Assembly: GCF_010499245.1 (NCBI RefSeq)
Contig: NZ_JAAGOW010000001.1
Location: 3,162,001-3,226,000 of the forward strand
Length of the DNA stretch: 64,000 bases
Source of the DNA: Variovorax sp. WS11
GTDB lineage: Bacteria > Pseudomonadota > Gammaproteobacteria > Burkholderiales > Burkholderiaceae_C
Direction: 5' to 3'
Below the pieces are notes generated by a model, which saw only the letters and a program-made list of their open reading frames with translations, made no database searches and had not been told where the DNA came from. Shown in pieces: positions 17,255 through 26,059 of this stretch. Made by a program: the position numbers and the translations under genes. Position 1 is the stretch's first letter, and every line of letters begins with the position of its first letter.

Positions 17255-17614
17255 TCAGCGCTCCGTCTCGTGCCCGCGCCGGCGGTCGGGCCAGTAGAGC
17301 ACGGTCGCCGTCACCGCGAGCCCGATCCAGGTCGACAGCACGATCACGAACAGCATGCGCCCGCCGTACTGTGCGAGCAGCGCGAGGTGCGTCATCACGC
17401 CCACGCCGACCGGGACGAAGAGCAGCGACAGGTGCGAGAGCAGGAAGTTCGCGCATTCGGCCACCGGCTCGCGCACGAGCTCGAACCGGAGCGCGGCGAG
17501 CAGCAGCACCAGGCCCAGCACCGGGCCGGGCAGCGGAAGCGACAGCCCACGCGACAGCAGCTCACCGATCGACTGCAGGACCAGAAGCCAGGCGAGGCCG
17601 CGCAAGCCCTTCAT
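17255..17614 (-). CDS. lrgA: LrgA/CidA-family membrane protein
   Basis: The 119-residue protein has four predicted membrane helices (LAWLLVLQSIGELL, LPGPVLGLVLLLAALRF, LLSHLSLLFVPVGVGVM, and a C-terminal helix). The family motif is the Pro-Gly-Pro turn LPLPGPVLGLVLL. Its ATG at 17614 overlaps the TGA of the upstream glcD-type gene (TGATGA), so translation is coupled. It works with LrgB as a pair. The longer frame to 17791 is the antisense of the oxidase gene and was not used. Confidence 0.88.
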   Translation of the reverse strand: MKGLRGLAWLLVLQSIGELLSRGLSLPLPGPVLGLVLLLAALRFELVREPVAECANFLLSHLSLLFVPVGVGVMTHLALLAQYGGRMLFVIVLSTWIGLAVTATVLYWPDRRRGHETER

Positions 17615-19116
17615 CAGAAGCGCGGCAGCTCGGCGTGCGGCATCCGTCCCGCGCGGAACACCTGCTTGCCGTACTCGGCGCAGCGTTGCAGCGTGGGAAT
17701 GGTCTTGCCCGGATTGAGCAGCCCCGCAGGGTCGAAGGCGCGCTTGACGCCGAACATCTGCTCGTTCTCCTCGGCCGTGAACTGCACGCACATGCTGTTG
17801 AGCTTTTCGACGCCCACGCCGTGCTCACCCGAGACGGTGCCGCCCATGGCGACGCTGGTCTCGAGGATGTCGGCGCCGAAGAGCTCGCAACGGTGCAGCT
17901 CGTCGGGGTCGTTGGCATCGAAGAGCACCAGCGGATGCAGGTTGCCGTCGCCCGCGTGGAAGACGTTGCAGCAGCGCAGGCCGTACTTCTTCTCCATCTG
18001 CTGGATCGCCAGCAGGATGTCGGCCAGGCGCTTGCGCGGAATGGTGGAGTCCAGGCACATGTAGTCGGGGCTGATGCGGCCCGAGGCGGGGAAGGCGTTC
18101 TTGCGGCCGCTCCAGAACTTCAGGCGTTCTTCCTCGCTGGTGCTCACCGAGATCGCGGTGGCGCCCGCCGTCCGCAGCACCTCGCTCATGCGCGCGATCT
18201 CTTCTTCCACCTCTTCGGGCGTGCCGTCGGATTCGCACAGCAGGATCGCTTCGGCCTCGAGGTCGTAGCCGGCGCGCACGAAGTCCTCGACGGCGGCGGT
18301 CATCGGCTTGTCCATCATCTCCAGGCCCGCGGGGATGATGCCCGCCGCGATCACCGCGGCCACCGCGTCGCCGGCTTTGCGCACGTCGTCGAAGCTGGCC
18401 ATGATGCAGCGCGCAAGCTGCGGCTTGGGCACCAGCCTGACCGAGACCTCGGTGGTGACGGCGAGCATCCCTTCGCTGCCCACCACCAGGGCCAGCAGGT
18501 CCAGGCCGGCGCAGTCCAGCGCCTCGCTGCCGAACTCGACCGGCTCGCCCTCGGCCGTGAAGCCGCGCACTCGCAGCACGTTGTGCAGCGTCAGGCCGTA
18601 CTTGAGACAGTGCACGCCGCCCGAGTTCTCGGCCACGTTGCCGCCGATGGTGCAGGCGATCTGGCTGGACGGGTCGGGCGCGTAGTAGAGGTTGAAGGGC
18701 GCGGCCGCCTCGCTGATCGCGAGGTTGCGCACGCCGCACTGGACGACGGCGGTGCGGCTGACAGGGTCGACCTTCAGGATGTTGTTGAACTTGGCGAGCG
18801 ACAGCGTCACGCCCATCGCATGCGGCATCGCGCCGCCCGAGAGCCCCGTGCCCGCGCCGCGCGCCACCACCGGCACGCCCAGCGCATGGCAGGTCTGCAG
18901 CACGGCCTGCACCTGCGCCTCGGTCTCGGGCAGGGCCACCACCAGCGGGCGCTGGCGGTAGGCGGTGAGGCCGTCGCATTCGTAGGGTGTGGTGTCCTCG
19001 GGCTGCCAGATCAGCGCGTGGGCGGGCAGCCGGGCCTGCAGCGCGCGGACCACTTCGGCCTGACGTTCCGAAGCCTGGAGACCTTCGCGCTGGGCGCTTG
19101 TCGTGGGCGCGTTCAT
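17614..19116 (-). CDS. glcD: FAD-linked 2-hydroxy acid oxidase, GlcD type
   Basis: The 500-residue flavoprotein of the FAD_binding_4/FAD-oxidase_C family has the PP-loop PVVARGAGTGLSGGAMP and second FAD motif GGNVAENSGGVHCLKYG. The C-terminal domain contains HAGDGNLHPLVL and SGEHGVGVEKL. Such enzymes oxidise glycolate or D-lactate, often with GlcE and GlcF subunits; neither is present here, so it could equally be a stand-alone D-lactate dehydrogenase. The start is ATG 19116. It overlaps lrgA by one base, giving a three-gene operon glcD-lrgA-lrgB. The gene symbol marks the family, not a proven substrate. Confidence 0.88.
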   Translation of the reverse strand: MNAPTTSAQREGLQASERQAEVVRALQARLPAHALIWQPEDTTPYECDGLTAYRQRPLVVALPETEAQVQAVLQTCHALGVPVVARGAGTGLSGGAMPHAMGVTLSLAKFNNILKVDPVSRTAVVQCGVRNLAISEAAAPFNLYYAPDPSSQIACTIGGNVAENSGGVHCLKYGLTLHNVLRVRGFTAEGEPVEFGSEALDCAGLDLLALVVGSEGMLAVTTEVSVRLVPKPQLARCIMASFDDVRKAGDAVAAVIAAGIIPAGLEMMDKPMTAAVEDFVRAGYDLEAEAILLCESDGTPEEVEEEIARMSEVLRTAGATAISVSTSEEERLKFWSGRKNAFPASGRISPDYMCLDSTIPRKRLADILLAIQQMEKKYGLRCCNVFHAGDGNLHPLVLFDANDPDELHRCELFGADILETSVAMGGTVSGEHGVGVEKLNSMCVQFTAEENEQMFGVKRAFDPAGLLNPGKTIPTLQRCAEYGKQVFRAGRMPHAELPRF

Positions 19117-19150
19117 GGGGCCGACTCTAAGCCAAGGGGCGCGGCGTGCG

Positions 19151-19999
19151 CTACTTGAAGACGACCGTCCGGTGCCCGTTGAGCAGCACCCGATGCTCGC
19201 TGTGCCACTTGACGGCGCGGGCCAGCACCTGCGTTTCGGTGTCGCGGCCGCGGGCGGTGAGGTCCTCCACCGTGTCGGTGTGGTCCGCGCGCTCCACGTC
19301 CTGCTCGATGATCGGGCCTTCGTCGAGGTCGGCCGTCACGTAGTGCGCCGTGGCGCCGATCAGCTTCACGCCGCGGTCGTGCGCCTGGTAGTAGGGCTTG
19401 GCGCCCTTGAAGCTGGGCAGGAAGGAGTGGTGGATGTTGATCGCGCGGCCGGCGAGCTGGGTGCACAGGTCGTTGCTGAGGATCTGCATGTAGCGCGCCA
19501 GCACCACCAGCTCGGCGCCCTCGGCCTCGATGATCTCCAGCTGCTTCGCTTCGGCCTGCGCCTTGGTGTCGGCCGTCACCGGGATATGGTGGAAGGGCAC
19601 GTTGTAGCTGGCCGCCAGCTGGTAGAAGTCGCGGTGGTTCGAGACGATGGCGCGCACGTCGATCGAAAGCAGGCCGCTCTTCCAGCGGAACAGCAGGTCG
19701 TTGAGACAGTGGCCTTCCTTGCTGACCAGGATCACCGTCTTCATCGGCTCGGCCGCCACGCGCAGCTTCCAGCGCATCCCGAAGCTCTGCGCCAGGCCGG
19801 CGATCTGCTCGCGCAGCGCAGCCTCGCCATGGTCGGCGCAGGCGAAGCGTACGCGCATGAAGAACAGGCCGGTGCCGTGGTCGTTGTACTGCGCCGCTTC
19901 TTCGATGTTGCCGCCGCGCTCGAGCAGGAAGCCGGACACGGCGTGGACGATGCCGGTGCGGTCGGGGCAGGAAAGGGTGAGGATGTACGCGCAGGTCAT
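19151..19999 (-). CDS. purU: Formyltetrahydrofolate deformylase
   Basis: The 282-residue enzyme hydrolyses 10-formyl-tetrahydrofolate to formate and tetrahydrofolate, balancing the one-carbon pool. The N-terminal ACT-like domain (YILTLSCPDRTGIVHAVSGFL) is followed by a formyl-transferase fold with HHSFLPSFKGAKPY and the catalytic Asp in TADLDEGPIIEQD. Length matches PurU. The ATG at 19999 gives the canonical MTCAYILTLSCPDRTG start; an upstream frame to 20071 is not conserved-looking. It is divergent from the aminotransferase gene. Confidence 0.95.
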   Translation of the reverse strand: MTCAYILTLSCPDRTGIVHAVSGFLLERGGNIEEAAQYNDHGTGLFFMRVRFACADHGEAALREQIAGLAQSFGMRWKLRVAAEPMKTVILVSKEGHCLNDLLFRWKSGLLSIDVRAIVSNHRDFYQLAASYNVPFHHIPVTADTKAQAEAKQLEIIEAEGAELVVLARYMQILSNDLCTQLAGRAINIHHSFLPSFKGAKPYYQAHDRGVKLIGATAHYVTADLDEGPIIEQDVERADHTDTVEDLTARGRDTETQVLARAVKWHSEHRVLLNGHRTVVFK

Positions 20000-20088
20000 A
20001 AGGGGCAGGATTGTCGCAGGGCTGCCGAATGTCGCGGCCGGTGCCAAAATGCCCTTCCCCCCAGCGTCCACCCTGCAGGAGCGAATAG

Positions 20089-21423
20089 ATGGCCTACAAC
20101 GACTTCAGCATGGACAACCAGTGGTTGCCCTTCACCCCCAACCGCCATTTCCGCAAGGACCCGCGCGTCTTCGTGGCCGCGGACGGCATGGAGTTCACCA
20201 CGCACGACGGCCGCAAGGTGATCGACGGCATCTCCTCGCTGTGGTGCGTGGGTGCGGGCCACAACCGCAAGCCCATCAACGAGGCGATCAAGAAGCAGCT
20301 GGACACGCTCGACTACGCCACGGCCTTCCAGGTCAGCAACGACAAGGCCTTCAAGGCGGCCGAGATGATCGCCGCAATGGCGCCCGGCGACCTCAACAAG
20401 GTGCTGTTCTGCAACTCGGGCAGCGAGGCGGCGGATACGTCGCTGAAGGTGGCGCTGGCCTACCACCGCGCGCGCGGCGAAGGGCATCGCAACGTGTTCA
20501 TCGGCCGCGAGAAGGGCTACCACGGCGTGGGCTTCGGCGGCATGTCGGTGGGCGGCATTCCGGGCAACCGCAAGGTCTTCGGCTCGGCCTTCCTGCCGCG
20601 GGTCGACCACATGCGCTTCATCCACGACCCGGTGAACCATGCCTACATCCACAACCAGGACCCGGTGTGGGCCGAGGACGCGCTGGCCGACCTGGAGCAG
20701 CGCATCCTGCCGCTGCACGACCCGAGCAACGTGGCGGCGATCATCGTGGAGCCGGTGGCGGGTTCGGCCGGCTGGTACCTGCCGCCCAAGGGCTACCTGC
20801 AGAAGCTGCGCGAGATCTGCGACAAGCACGGCATCCTGCTCGTCTTCGACGAGGTCATCACCGGGTTCGGGCGCATGGGCACCAACTTCGCGTCGGACTT
20901 CTACGGCGTGGTGCCCGACATGCTGAACTTCGCCAAGTGCGTGACCAACGGCGTGATCCCGCTGGGCGGCGTGATCTGCCGCGACAAGCTCTACGACGCG
21001 ATGATGAACACCTCCGCGCCCGAGCACGTGGTGGAGTTCTTCCACGGCTACACCTACTCGGGCCATCCGGTGGCCTGCGCCGCGGCGCTCGCGACGCTGG
21101 AGCTCTTCGCGAAGGAGAAGCTCTTCGCGCGTGCGGGCGAGATGGGCCAGGTGCTGGGCGATGCCTTCCACGCCACCTTCAAGGGTCTGCCGAACGTGAT
21201 CGGCATCCGCAGCCTGGGGCTGGCGGCGGCGGTGGAGCTCGCACCGATCGCGGGCGCGCCGGGCAAGCGCGCCTACGACATCTTTCTGGACTGCTTCCAC
21301 AAGGGCGCGCTGGTGCGCCCGGCCGGCGACGTGATCGTGATCGCGCCGCCCTACGTGGTCGAGAAGTCGCACATCGACACGCTGGTCAACACGCTGGCGG
21401 ATTCGATCCGCAAGAACGCCTGA
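20089..21423 (+). CDS. Class III omega-amino acid:pyruvate aminotransferase
   Basis: The 444-residue PLP enzyme carries SLWCVGAGHNRKPIN, FCNSGSEAADT, GYHGVGFGGMSVGG and the internal aldimine Lys283 in NFAKCVTNG. FDEVITGFGRMG holds the conserved Asp. Similarity in length and motifs is to beta-alanine:pyruvate aminotransferases, which move the omega-amino group of beta-alanine or related amines to pyruvate. The start at 20089 follows CAGGAGCGAATAG. No methylmalonate-semialdehyde dehydrogenase is adjacent, so the exact amine substrate is open. Confidence 0.9.
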   Translation: MAYNDFSMDNQWLPFTPNRHFRKDPRVFVAADGMEFTTHDGRKVIDGISSLWCVGAGHNRKPINEAIKKQLDTLDYATAFQVSNDKAFKAAEMIAAMAPGDLNKVLFCNSGSEAADTSLKVALAYHRARGEGHRNVFIGREKGYHGVGFGGMSVGGIPGNRKVFGSAFLPRVDHMRFIHDPVNHAYIHNQDPVWAEDALADLEQRILPLHDPSNVAAIIVEPVAGSAGWYLPPKGYLQKLREICDKHGILLVFDEVITGFGRMGTNFASDFYGVVPDMLNFAKCVTNGVIPLGGVICRDKLYDAMMNTSAPEHVVEFFHGYTYSGHPVACAAALATLELFAKEKLFARAGEMGQVLGDAFHATFKGLPNVIGIRSLGLAAAVELAPIAGAPGKRAYDIFLDCFHKGALVRPAGDVIVIAPPYVVEKSHIDTLVNTLADSIRKNA

Positions 21424-21439
21424 GTAAAGCCCGGGCAGC

Positions 21440-22279
21440 CTAGCCTGGGGGGCGTATCTGTGCCCGCAGCGTTGCGCAGTAGTCCTTCTCGGGCAGCGCG
21501 GGCGTCTGCCACACGGCGTCGAAGGCGCCCGGCGCGCGCTGCGGGTCCGAGGCGGCGCCAGCCTGAAGCTGAACCGTCTTCACCGCGAGGTCGCTGGGCA
21601 GGTGCTGCGGCACGCCCAGCGCCTTGGCGCTGTGGCCGGCACCGCTCACCAGCAACACCGTCTTGCCCGGCACGCGGGCCTTGAGGAGGGTCTGCGCCAT
21701 GGCGCGGTCGCGGGCGATCTGGATGCGTGTCATGGGGCCGATCTGCGATTCGGGCAGCAAGCGGCAGTGGCCCTCACGCACCGCCTCCTGCTGGGCCTTG
21801 AGCGCCTCGGCGCCGAGCTGGGCGTCGAGCGACACGTCGGCCATCGCATCCTTCATGCGCGCACGCGGGAGGTTGGCGCCGAGCACGGGCACGCCGGCAC
21901 GCACCGCGGCCATCACGACCGGGCCGTAGGCGCTCCAGGACCAGGCCTTCTCGTTCCAGTCCAGGGCGGTTTGCACTTGGTCGTCGGTCGCCGTGGCGCC
22001 GAGGTGGGCGGTGCTGGCGCCTTCCTCGGCCATCTCGATGGCCAGCGCCGCCAGGCGCCCGCGCGCCACCAGCGCCTCGACGGTCTCGCGTTCGATCGTC
22101 TGGTGTTCGGAGGCGTCGTGCTGTTCGCCCAGGAGCAGGGCGTCGGCCGGCAGGAGGGCCATGGCGCGGCGGGCGACCGGCGCATCCGCCGGTGGGCCGG
22201 AGGCCGCGCAACCCGCGAGCATGGCCACCGCCAGCAGCGCGGCCGGCCAGGCGGGCGAGGAAAGGGAGCGACGCGGCAT
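21440..22279 (-). CDS. ChaN-family lipoprotein (heme/iron-binding type)
   Basis: The 279-residue protein has a lipoprotein signal with lipobox LAGC (mature Cys at about residue 24). The ChaN/DUF399 domain follows, recognisable from LLLGEQHDASEHQTIERETVEAL and VLLVSGAGHSAKALGVPQHL. ChaN proteins of this Tiki-like fold bind heme at the cell surface or periplasm and are linked to iron uptake; a hydrolase-like role has also been suggested for the fold. It is divergent from the AbrB gene. Confidence 0.82.
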   Translation of the reverse strand: MPRRSLSSPAWPAALLAVAMLAGCAASGPPADAPVARRAMALLPADALLLGEQHDASEHQTIERETVEALVARGRLAALAIEMAEEGASTAHLGATATDDQVQTALDWNEKAWSWSAYGPVVMAAVRAGVPVLGANLPRARMKDAMADVSLDAQLGAEALKAQQEAVREGHCRLLPESQIGPMTRIQIARDRAMAQTLLKARVPGKTVLLVSGAGHSAKALGVPQHLPSDLAVKTVQLQAGAASDPQRAPGAFDAVWQTPALPEKDYCATLRAQIRPPG

Positions 22280-22341
22280 CGGGCCATACTACGCGAGGGC
22301 GGCTGCGCCGCGTCGCCATCCATTGTCCCTTCCTCCCGTCC

Positions 22342-23418
22342 GTGCCCCCGCTTCGATTGACGCTGCGCGTCCTTGCCACACTGTTGCTTGCGCTCGCGGC
22401 CGCAGGCGCCTGCCTCGCGCTGCACACCCCGCTGCCCTGGATGATCGGCCCGCTGCTGGCGGTGTCGCTGGCCTCCATCGCCGGCGCGCCGACCGCGAGC
22501 TACACGCCGCTGCGCAATGCCGGGCAATGGGCGATCGGGATGGCGCTGGGGCTCTACTTCACGCCGCAGATGGTGGGGCTGGTGGCCGGACTCTGGTGGG
22601 CCATCGTGCTGGCGATCGTCTGGGCGCTCGGCCTGGGCTGGCTGTTCGCACAGGGGTTGCAGGCGCTGCACGCGAAGCGGATGCCGCATGTGCCACTGCG
22701 TTCAATGAGAGCCACGACTTACTTCTCGGGCGCGATCGGCGGTGCGTCCGAGATGACGCTGCTGGCCGAGCGGGCGGGCGCACGCACCGATCTGGTGGCC
22801 GCCGCCCACAGCTTGCGGCTGGTGCTGGTCACGGTGGCGATTCCCTTCTGCGATGCAATGGAGCGGGCTGCACGGGCTCGAGCTTCATGCCGCGGGGCCG
22901 CGCGAGGTGCGCTGGGGCGGGCTGGCGCTGCTCGTGCTGGCGACGGGGCGGGCGGGGTGGTGATGCGGCTCGCTGGGCGCACCAATCCCTGGTTCATCGG
23001 GCCCCTGCTGGTGTCCATGGGCTTTGCCGTGGCCGGCCAGCCGCTGTCGGCGGTGCCGGCGTGGCTGTTGAACGCGGCGCAGCTGGTGATTGCGGTGAGC
23101 CTGGGCGTGCGCTTCAGCCGCGAGTTCCTGCACACGGCGCCGCGCTGGCTGGCGACGGTGGCGCTGGGAACCCTGGGCATGATCGTCCTGTGCGCCGGCT
23201 TCGCCTGGCTGCTGGCCTGGGGCACCGGGCTGCATCCGGCGACGCTGATTCTCGGAACCTCGCCGGGCGGCATCGCCGAGATGGCGATCACCGCCAAGGT
23301 GCTTCAGCTGGGGGTGCCGGTGGTGACGGCGTTTCAGGTGTGCCGGCTGGTGGCGGTGCTGCTGATCGTCGGGCCGATGTATGGGCGCTTGTACGGAGCG
23401 GGGAAGAAGCCTCAGTGA
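22342..23418 (+). CDS. AbrB-family membrane permease with two compensating frameshifts
   Basis: A 358-residue protein starts at GTG 22342. It has two AbrB repeats of membrane helices (LPWMIGPLLAVSLA and AIGMALGLYFTPQM in the first; NPWFIGPLLVSMG and LILGTSPGGIAEMAITAKV in the second). From about 22849 to 22961 the annotated frame reads as Arg/Ala-rich nonsense. The +1 frame reads AMQWSGLHGLELHAAGPREV and continues as a hydrophobic stretch, which looks like the true linker and helix. One extra base near 22849 and one missing base near 22955 would restore this. AbrB of E. coli was named for ammonia-related regulation; transport is inferred. The end overlaps the convergent DUF3567 gene by 7 bp. 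Confidence 0.8.
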   Translation: MPPLRLTLRVLATLLLALAAAGACLALHTPLPWMIGPLLAVSLASIAGAPTASYTPLRNAGQWAIGMALGLYFTPQMVGLVAGLWWAIVLAIVWALGLGWLFAQGLQALHAKRMPHVPLRSMRATTYFSGAIGGASEMTLLAERAGARTDLVAAAHSLRLVLVTVAIPFCDAMERAARARASCRGAARGALGRAGAARAGDGAGGVVMRLAGRTNPWFIGPLLVSMGFAVAGQPLSAVPAWLLNAAQLVIAVSLGVRFSREFLHTAPRWLATVALGTLGMIVLCAGFAWLLAWGTGLHPATLILGTSPGGIAEMAITAKVLQLGVPVVTAFQVCRLVAVLLIVGPMYGRLYGAGKKPQ

Positions 23419-23690
23419 ACCAGCACGGGCGTGTGGGCGAGCTCGGCGTAGCCTTCGAGCGTGTCTTCGACCTCTTCCTGGGTCGGCGTGTTGAGCTGCC
23501 AGGCGGCGATCTGTTGCTGGAACAGCTCGGCCCAGGAGCCATCGAGGTACACCTCCTTGCCGGAGCGCTTGTCCACGATCTCGAAGCCATGGCGGGCGAG
23601 CACGGGAATGTTCGGCGCCACCGGCGTGTCGCCCTCGGTCGGCTGCACGTGCACCACGACGAAGGAGTCGGAGTCGTAAAGCATTTGCAT
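23412..23690 (-). CDS. DUF3567-family protein
   Basis: The 92-residue cytoplasmic protein has the DUF3567 pattern: an MQMLYDSDSFVVV start, GFEIVDKRSGKEVYLDG, and an acidic helix TQEEVEDTLEGYAELAHTPVLVH. This family is common in Burkholderiales and has no known function. An in-frame ATG at 23723 would add 11 residues, but a promoter-like sequence places the transcription start near 23723, so ATG 23690 is preferred. Confidence 0.78.
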   Translation of the reverse strand: MQMLYDSDSFVVVHVQPTEGDTPVAPNIPVLARHGFEIVDKRSGKEVYLDGSWAELFQQQIAAWQLNTPTQEEVEDTLEGYAELAHTPVLVH

Positions 23691-23729
23691 GGCGGGTCCA
23701 GTGAGGATGTCTAAGGCCTTCATGGTCGT

Positions 23730-23757
23730 TAGATAGCACTTAACGCGCCAGTTTCAA
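23730..23757 (-). promoter_or_regulatory. Candidate sigma70 promoter for the DUF3567 gene
   Basis: On the minus strand TTGAAA (23757-23752) is followed after 16 bases by TATCTA (23735-23730). The stretch is AT-rich compared with its surroundings. Transcription would begin near 23723, about 33 bases before the preferred start codon. Confidence 0.5.
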
Positions 23758-23811
23758 TACGCACTGTTGTTTTGTAGGCACGCACCGTTATTTTTTGTGC
23801 ATTTTTCGGCT

Positions 23812-24948
23812 TCAGGGGCGCGCTCCTTGGGCGTCGCGCAACTGGAAATCCGCGAAATCGCCATTGGCCTGGGTCTGTTTGATCCGCACGGGCAGATAGC
23901 CGAGCTCGGGTGCGATCCAGAGTTCCACCTTGTCGTCGTAGGGCTTGCGCGGGTTGCGCGTGAGCTTGCGGGCGTTGAACTCGCCGGCCTGCAGCTTCAG
24001 ATGCTCGTCGTCCTCGACCTTGAAGATCCAGAGGTCGGCATCGCGCGGCCCCACCGTCTGGATCGCGAAGGCCGCGCCGGGCGGATAGCGCGCCGGGTCG
24101 CCGGCCATCAGCGCGCCGAGTTGCAGGATCACGCTGAGCCGGTCCTGCGCGCCGGGCAACAGCGGCACGCTCGGCGCGTTGTTGCTGAACACCACCTGGG
24201 CCTGCTCGCGCATGAAATGCGCGGCTACCTCGCTGCGGCGCGTGTCCGAGAAGCGCGCGGGCTCGATGCCGCCGGGGCCGATCACGCCGTTGCTGTGCTG
24301 GCTGCGGATGGTCTTGAAGAGGAAATTGAGCGAGAGCTGGGCGTCGTACTGCTGGCCATCCTGCTGCCAGGTCAGTTTGCCGAAGACGCCCTGCATTGGT
24401 GCGGCGCCTATCTGGCCCGTGACCGCGAAGGCGAGCTGCACTGATCCAGGAATCTGCATCGGAGCCGGCGCCTCCGCCTGGCCCGCAGCGGCCCCGCTGC
24501 CCGCTGCCCCCGCTGGTGCGGAGCCCGTGCCTGCCGCATCGCCCGCGGCCGCGCCTGGAGCGGCTTCGGCGGTGCCCGGCTCTGCCGGCGTCTCGGCCGC
24601 AGCGGGCGCCGTCTGATCGGGCGTCGGGCTTTCGGTGGGCGCCGGACTCGGCGCCACAGATGCGGGCGGCCGAGCCGCCGGCCGTGGTCGCGGGGGCCTG
24701 CGTGCGGGCGGCTTCGCTGCGGCGGGCGGCGGTGGCGCTGCTGCGGGCTCGGGCGCCGGCGGCGCGATCACAATGGTGCGCGTGATGAACTTGCCGGCCA
24801 GCGGCGAGGGATGCGGCCCCCCCGCCAGGGGAGCCAGCGCCAGCAGGGCCACGTGCGCGAACAGCACGGCCGCCGCCAGCAGCACCAGCACGCGCCAGGG
24901 CGGGCGCGGGACGCTGAGCAGGGCGGGAGCGGCGGGGCGCAGGTGCAT
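23812..24948 (-). CDS. DUF3108-family protein with TonB-like N-terminus
   Basis: The 378-residue protein begins with one membrane helix (WRVLVLLAAAVLFAHVALLALAP). A long Pro/Ala/Glu-rich segment (to about residue 180) follows, resembling the periplasmic spacer of TonB-like proteins. The globular DUF3108-type domain then has many short beta strands (QYDAQLSLNFLFKTIRS, VELWIAPELGYLPVRIKQTQ). It should sit in the inner membrane and reach into the periplasm; the function is unknown. The ATG at 24948 is chosen because earlier in-frame ATGs lie within or against the divergent FAH gene start. Confidence 0.75.
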   Translation of the reverse strand: MHLRPAAPALLSVPRPPWRVLVLLAAAVLFAHVALLALAPLAGGPHPSPLAGKFITRTIVIAPPAPEPAAAPPPPAAAKPPARRPPRPRPAARPPASVAPSPAPTESPTPDQTAPAAAETPAEPGTAEAAPGAAAGDAAGTGSAPAGAAGSGAAAGQAEAPAPMQIPGSVQLAFAVTGQIGAAPMQGVFGKLTWQQDGQQYDAQLSLNFLFKTIRSQHSNGVIGPGGIEPARFSDTRRSEVAAHFMREQAQVVFSNNAPSVPLLPGAQDRLSVILQLGALMAGDPARYPPGAAFAIQTVGPRDADLWIFKVEDDEHLKLQAGEFNARKLTRNPRKPYDDKVELWIAPELGYLPVRIKQTQANGDFADFQLRDAQGARP

Positions 24949-25054
24949 CGGGAGTGGATCGGAGGCTGCTGCCAGGTTCAGCTCGGTACACCGCCGCCCG
25001 TCCAACCAGTTTAGTGGCAGCGGTGCCGTGCCGGCATCCGCGCCCGCCTCATCC

Positions 25055-26059
25055 ATGAAACTCGCCACCCTCAAGGACGGCTCGCGCGATGGCCAGCTGG
25101 TCGTCGTATCGCGCGACCTGGCCACCGCCCATTACGCCACCGGCATCGCCAACCGCCTGCAGCAGGCGCTCGACGACTGGGGCTTCGTCAGTCCGCAGTT
25201 GCAGGATCTTTCGGACGCCCTCAACGCCGGACGCACCCGCCACGCCTTCCCCTTCGACCCCGCCCAATGCATGGCGCCGCTGCCGCGCGCCTACCAGTGG
25301 GCCGATGGTTCGGCCTACCTCAACCACGTGGAACTGGTGCGCAAGGCGCGCGACGCCGAGGTGCCCGAGAGCTTCTACAGCGACCCGCTGATGTACCAGG
25401 GCGGCAGCGACGACTTCACCGGCCCCTGCGACCGCATCGTGGCGGCCAGCGAGGCCTTCGGCATCGACTTCGAGGCCGAGATCGCCGTGATCACCGGCGA
25501 CGTGAAGATGGGCGCCACGCCCGCCCAGGCGCTCGACGGCATCCGCCTCGTGATGCTGGCCAACGACGTGAGCCTGCGCAACCTGATCCCGAACGAGCTG
25601 GCCAAGGGCTTCGGCTTCTTCCAGAGCAAGCCGGCCACCGCCTTCAGCCCGGTGGCCGTCACGCCCGACGAACTGGGCGAGGCCTGGCAGGGCGGACGCG
25701 TGCACCTCACGCTGCAAAGCAGCTGGAACGGCCGCAAGGTCGGCATGTGCGATGCCGGCGAGGAAATGACCTTCCATTTCGGCCAGCTGATCGCGCACAT
25801 CGCCAAGACGCGCAACGTGCGCGCCGGCAGCATCGTCGGCAGCGGCACGGTGAGCAACAAGGGGGTCGAGAAGAACGGGCGGATGGAGTGGCCTAAGGGC
25901 TACAGCTGCATCGCCGAGAAGCGCTGCATCGAGACCATCCAGGATGGCCAGCCGTCCACCGAATTCATGAAGTACGGGGACACGATCCGCATCGAAATGA
26001 AGGGGCGGGACGGGCAGTCGATCTTCGGGGCGATCGATCAGGAAGCGGCGGCGCCCTGA
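25055..26059 (+). CDS. Fumarylacetoacetate hydrolase-family enzyme
   Basis: The 334-residue protein starts with a conserved MKLATLKDGSRDGQL and has the FAH metal-binding pattern: DFEAEIAVI supplies two Glu ligands and LANDVSLRNL an Asp. IVGSGTVSNKG and a C-terminal GDTIRIEMKG complete the fold. FAH-family enzymes cleave C-C bonds in acylpyruvates or fumarylacetoacetate with Mg2+ or Ca2+. No homogentisate genes are adjacent, so it may act on another acylpyruvate. It is divergent from the DUF3108 gene. Confidence 0.88.
   Translation: MKLATLKDGSRDGQLVVVSRDLATAHYATGIANRLQQALDDWGFVSPQLQDLSDALNAGRTRHAFPFDPAQCMAPLPRAYQWADGSAYLNHVELVRKARDAEVPESFYSDPLMYQGGSDDFTGPCDRIVAASEAFGIDFEAEIAVITGDVKMGATPAQALDGIRLVMLANDVSLRNLIPNELAKGFGFFQSKPATAFSPVAVTPDELGEAWQGGRVHLTLQSSWNGRKVGMCDAGEEMTFHFGQLIAHIAKTRNVRAGSIVGSGTVSNKGVEKNGRMEWPKGYSCIAEKRCIETIQDGQPSTEFMKYGDTIRIEMKGRDGQSIFGAIDQEAAAP

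Noticed and set aside
17615..17791. Longer LrgA start at 17791
   Set aside because: The extra residues are antisense-phase reading of the glcD gene; ATG 17614 overlaps the glcD stop and gives a normal-length LrgA.
16621..19158. An 845-codon plus-strand frame over the lrgB-lrgA-glcD region
   Set aside because: The protein is low-complexity Arg/Ala/His; all three minus-strand genes have clear family motifs.
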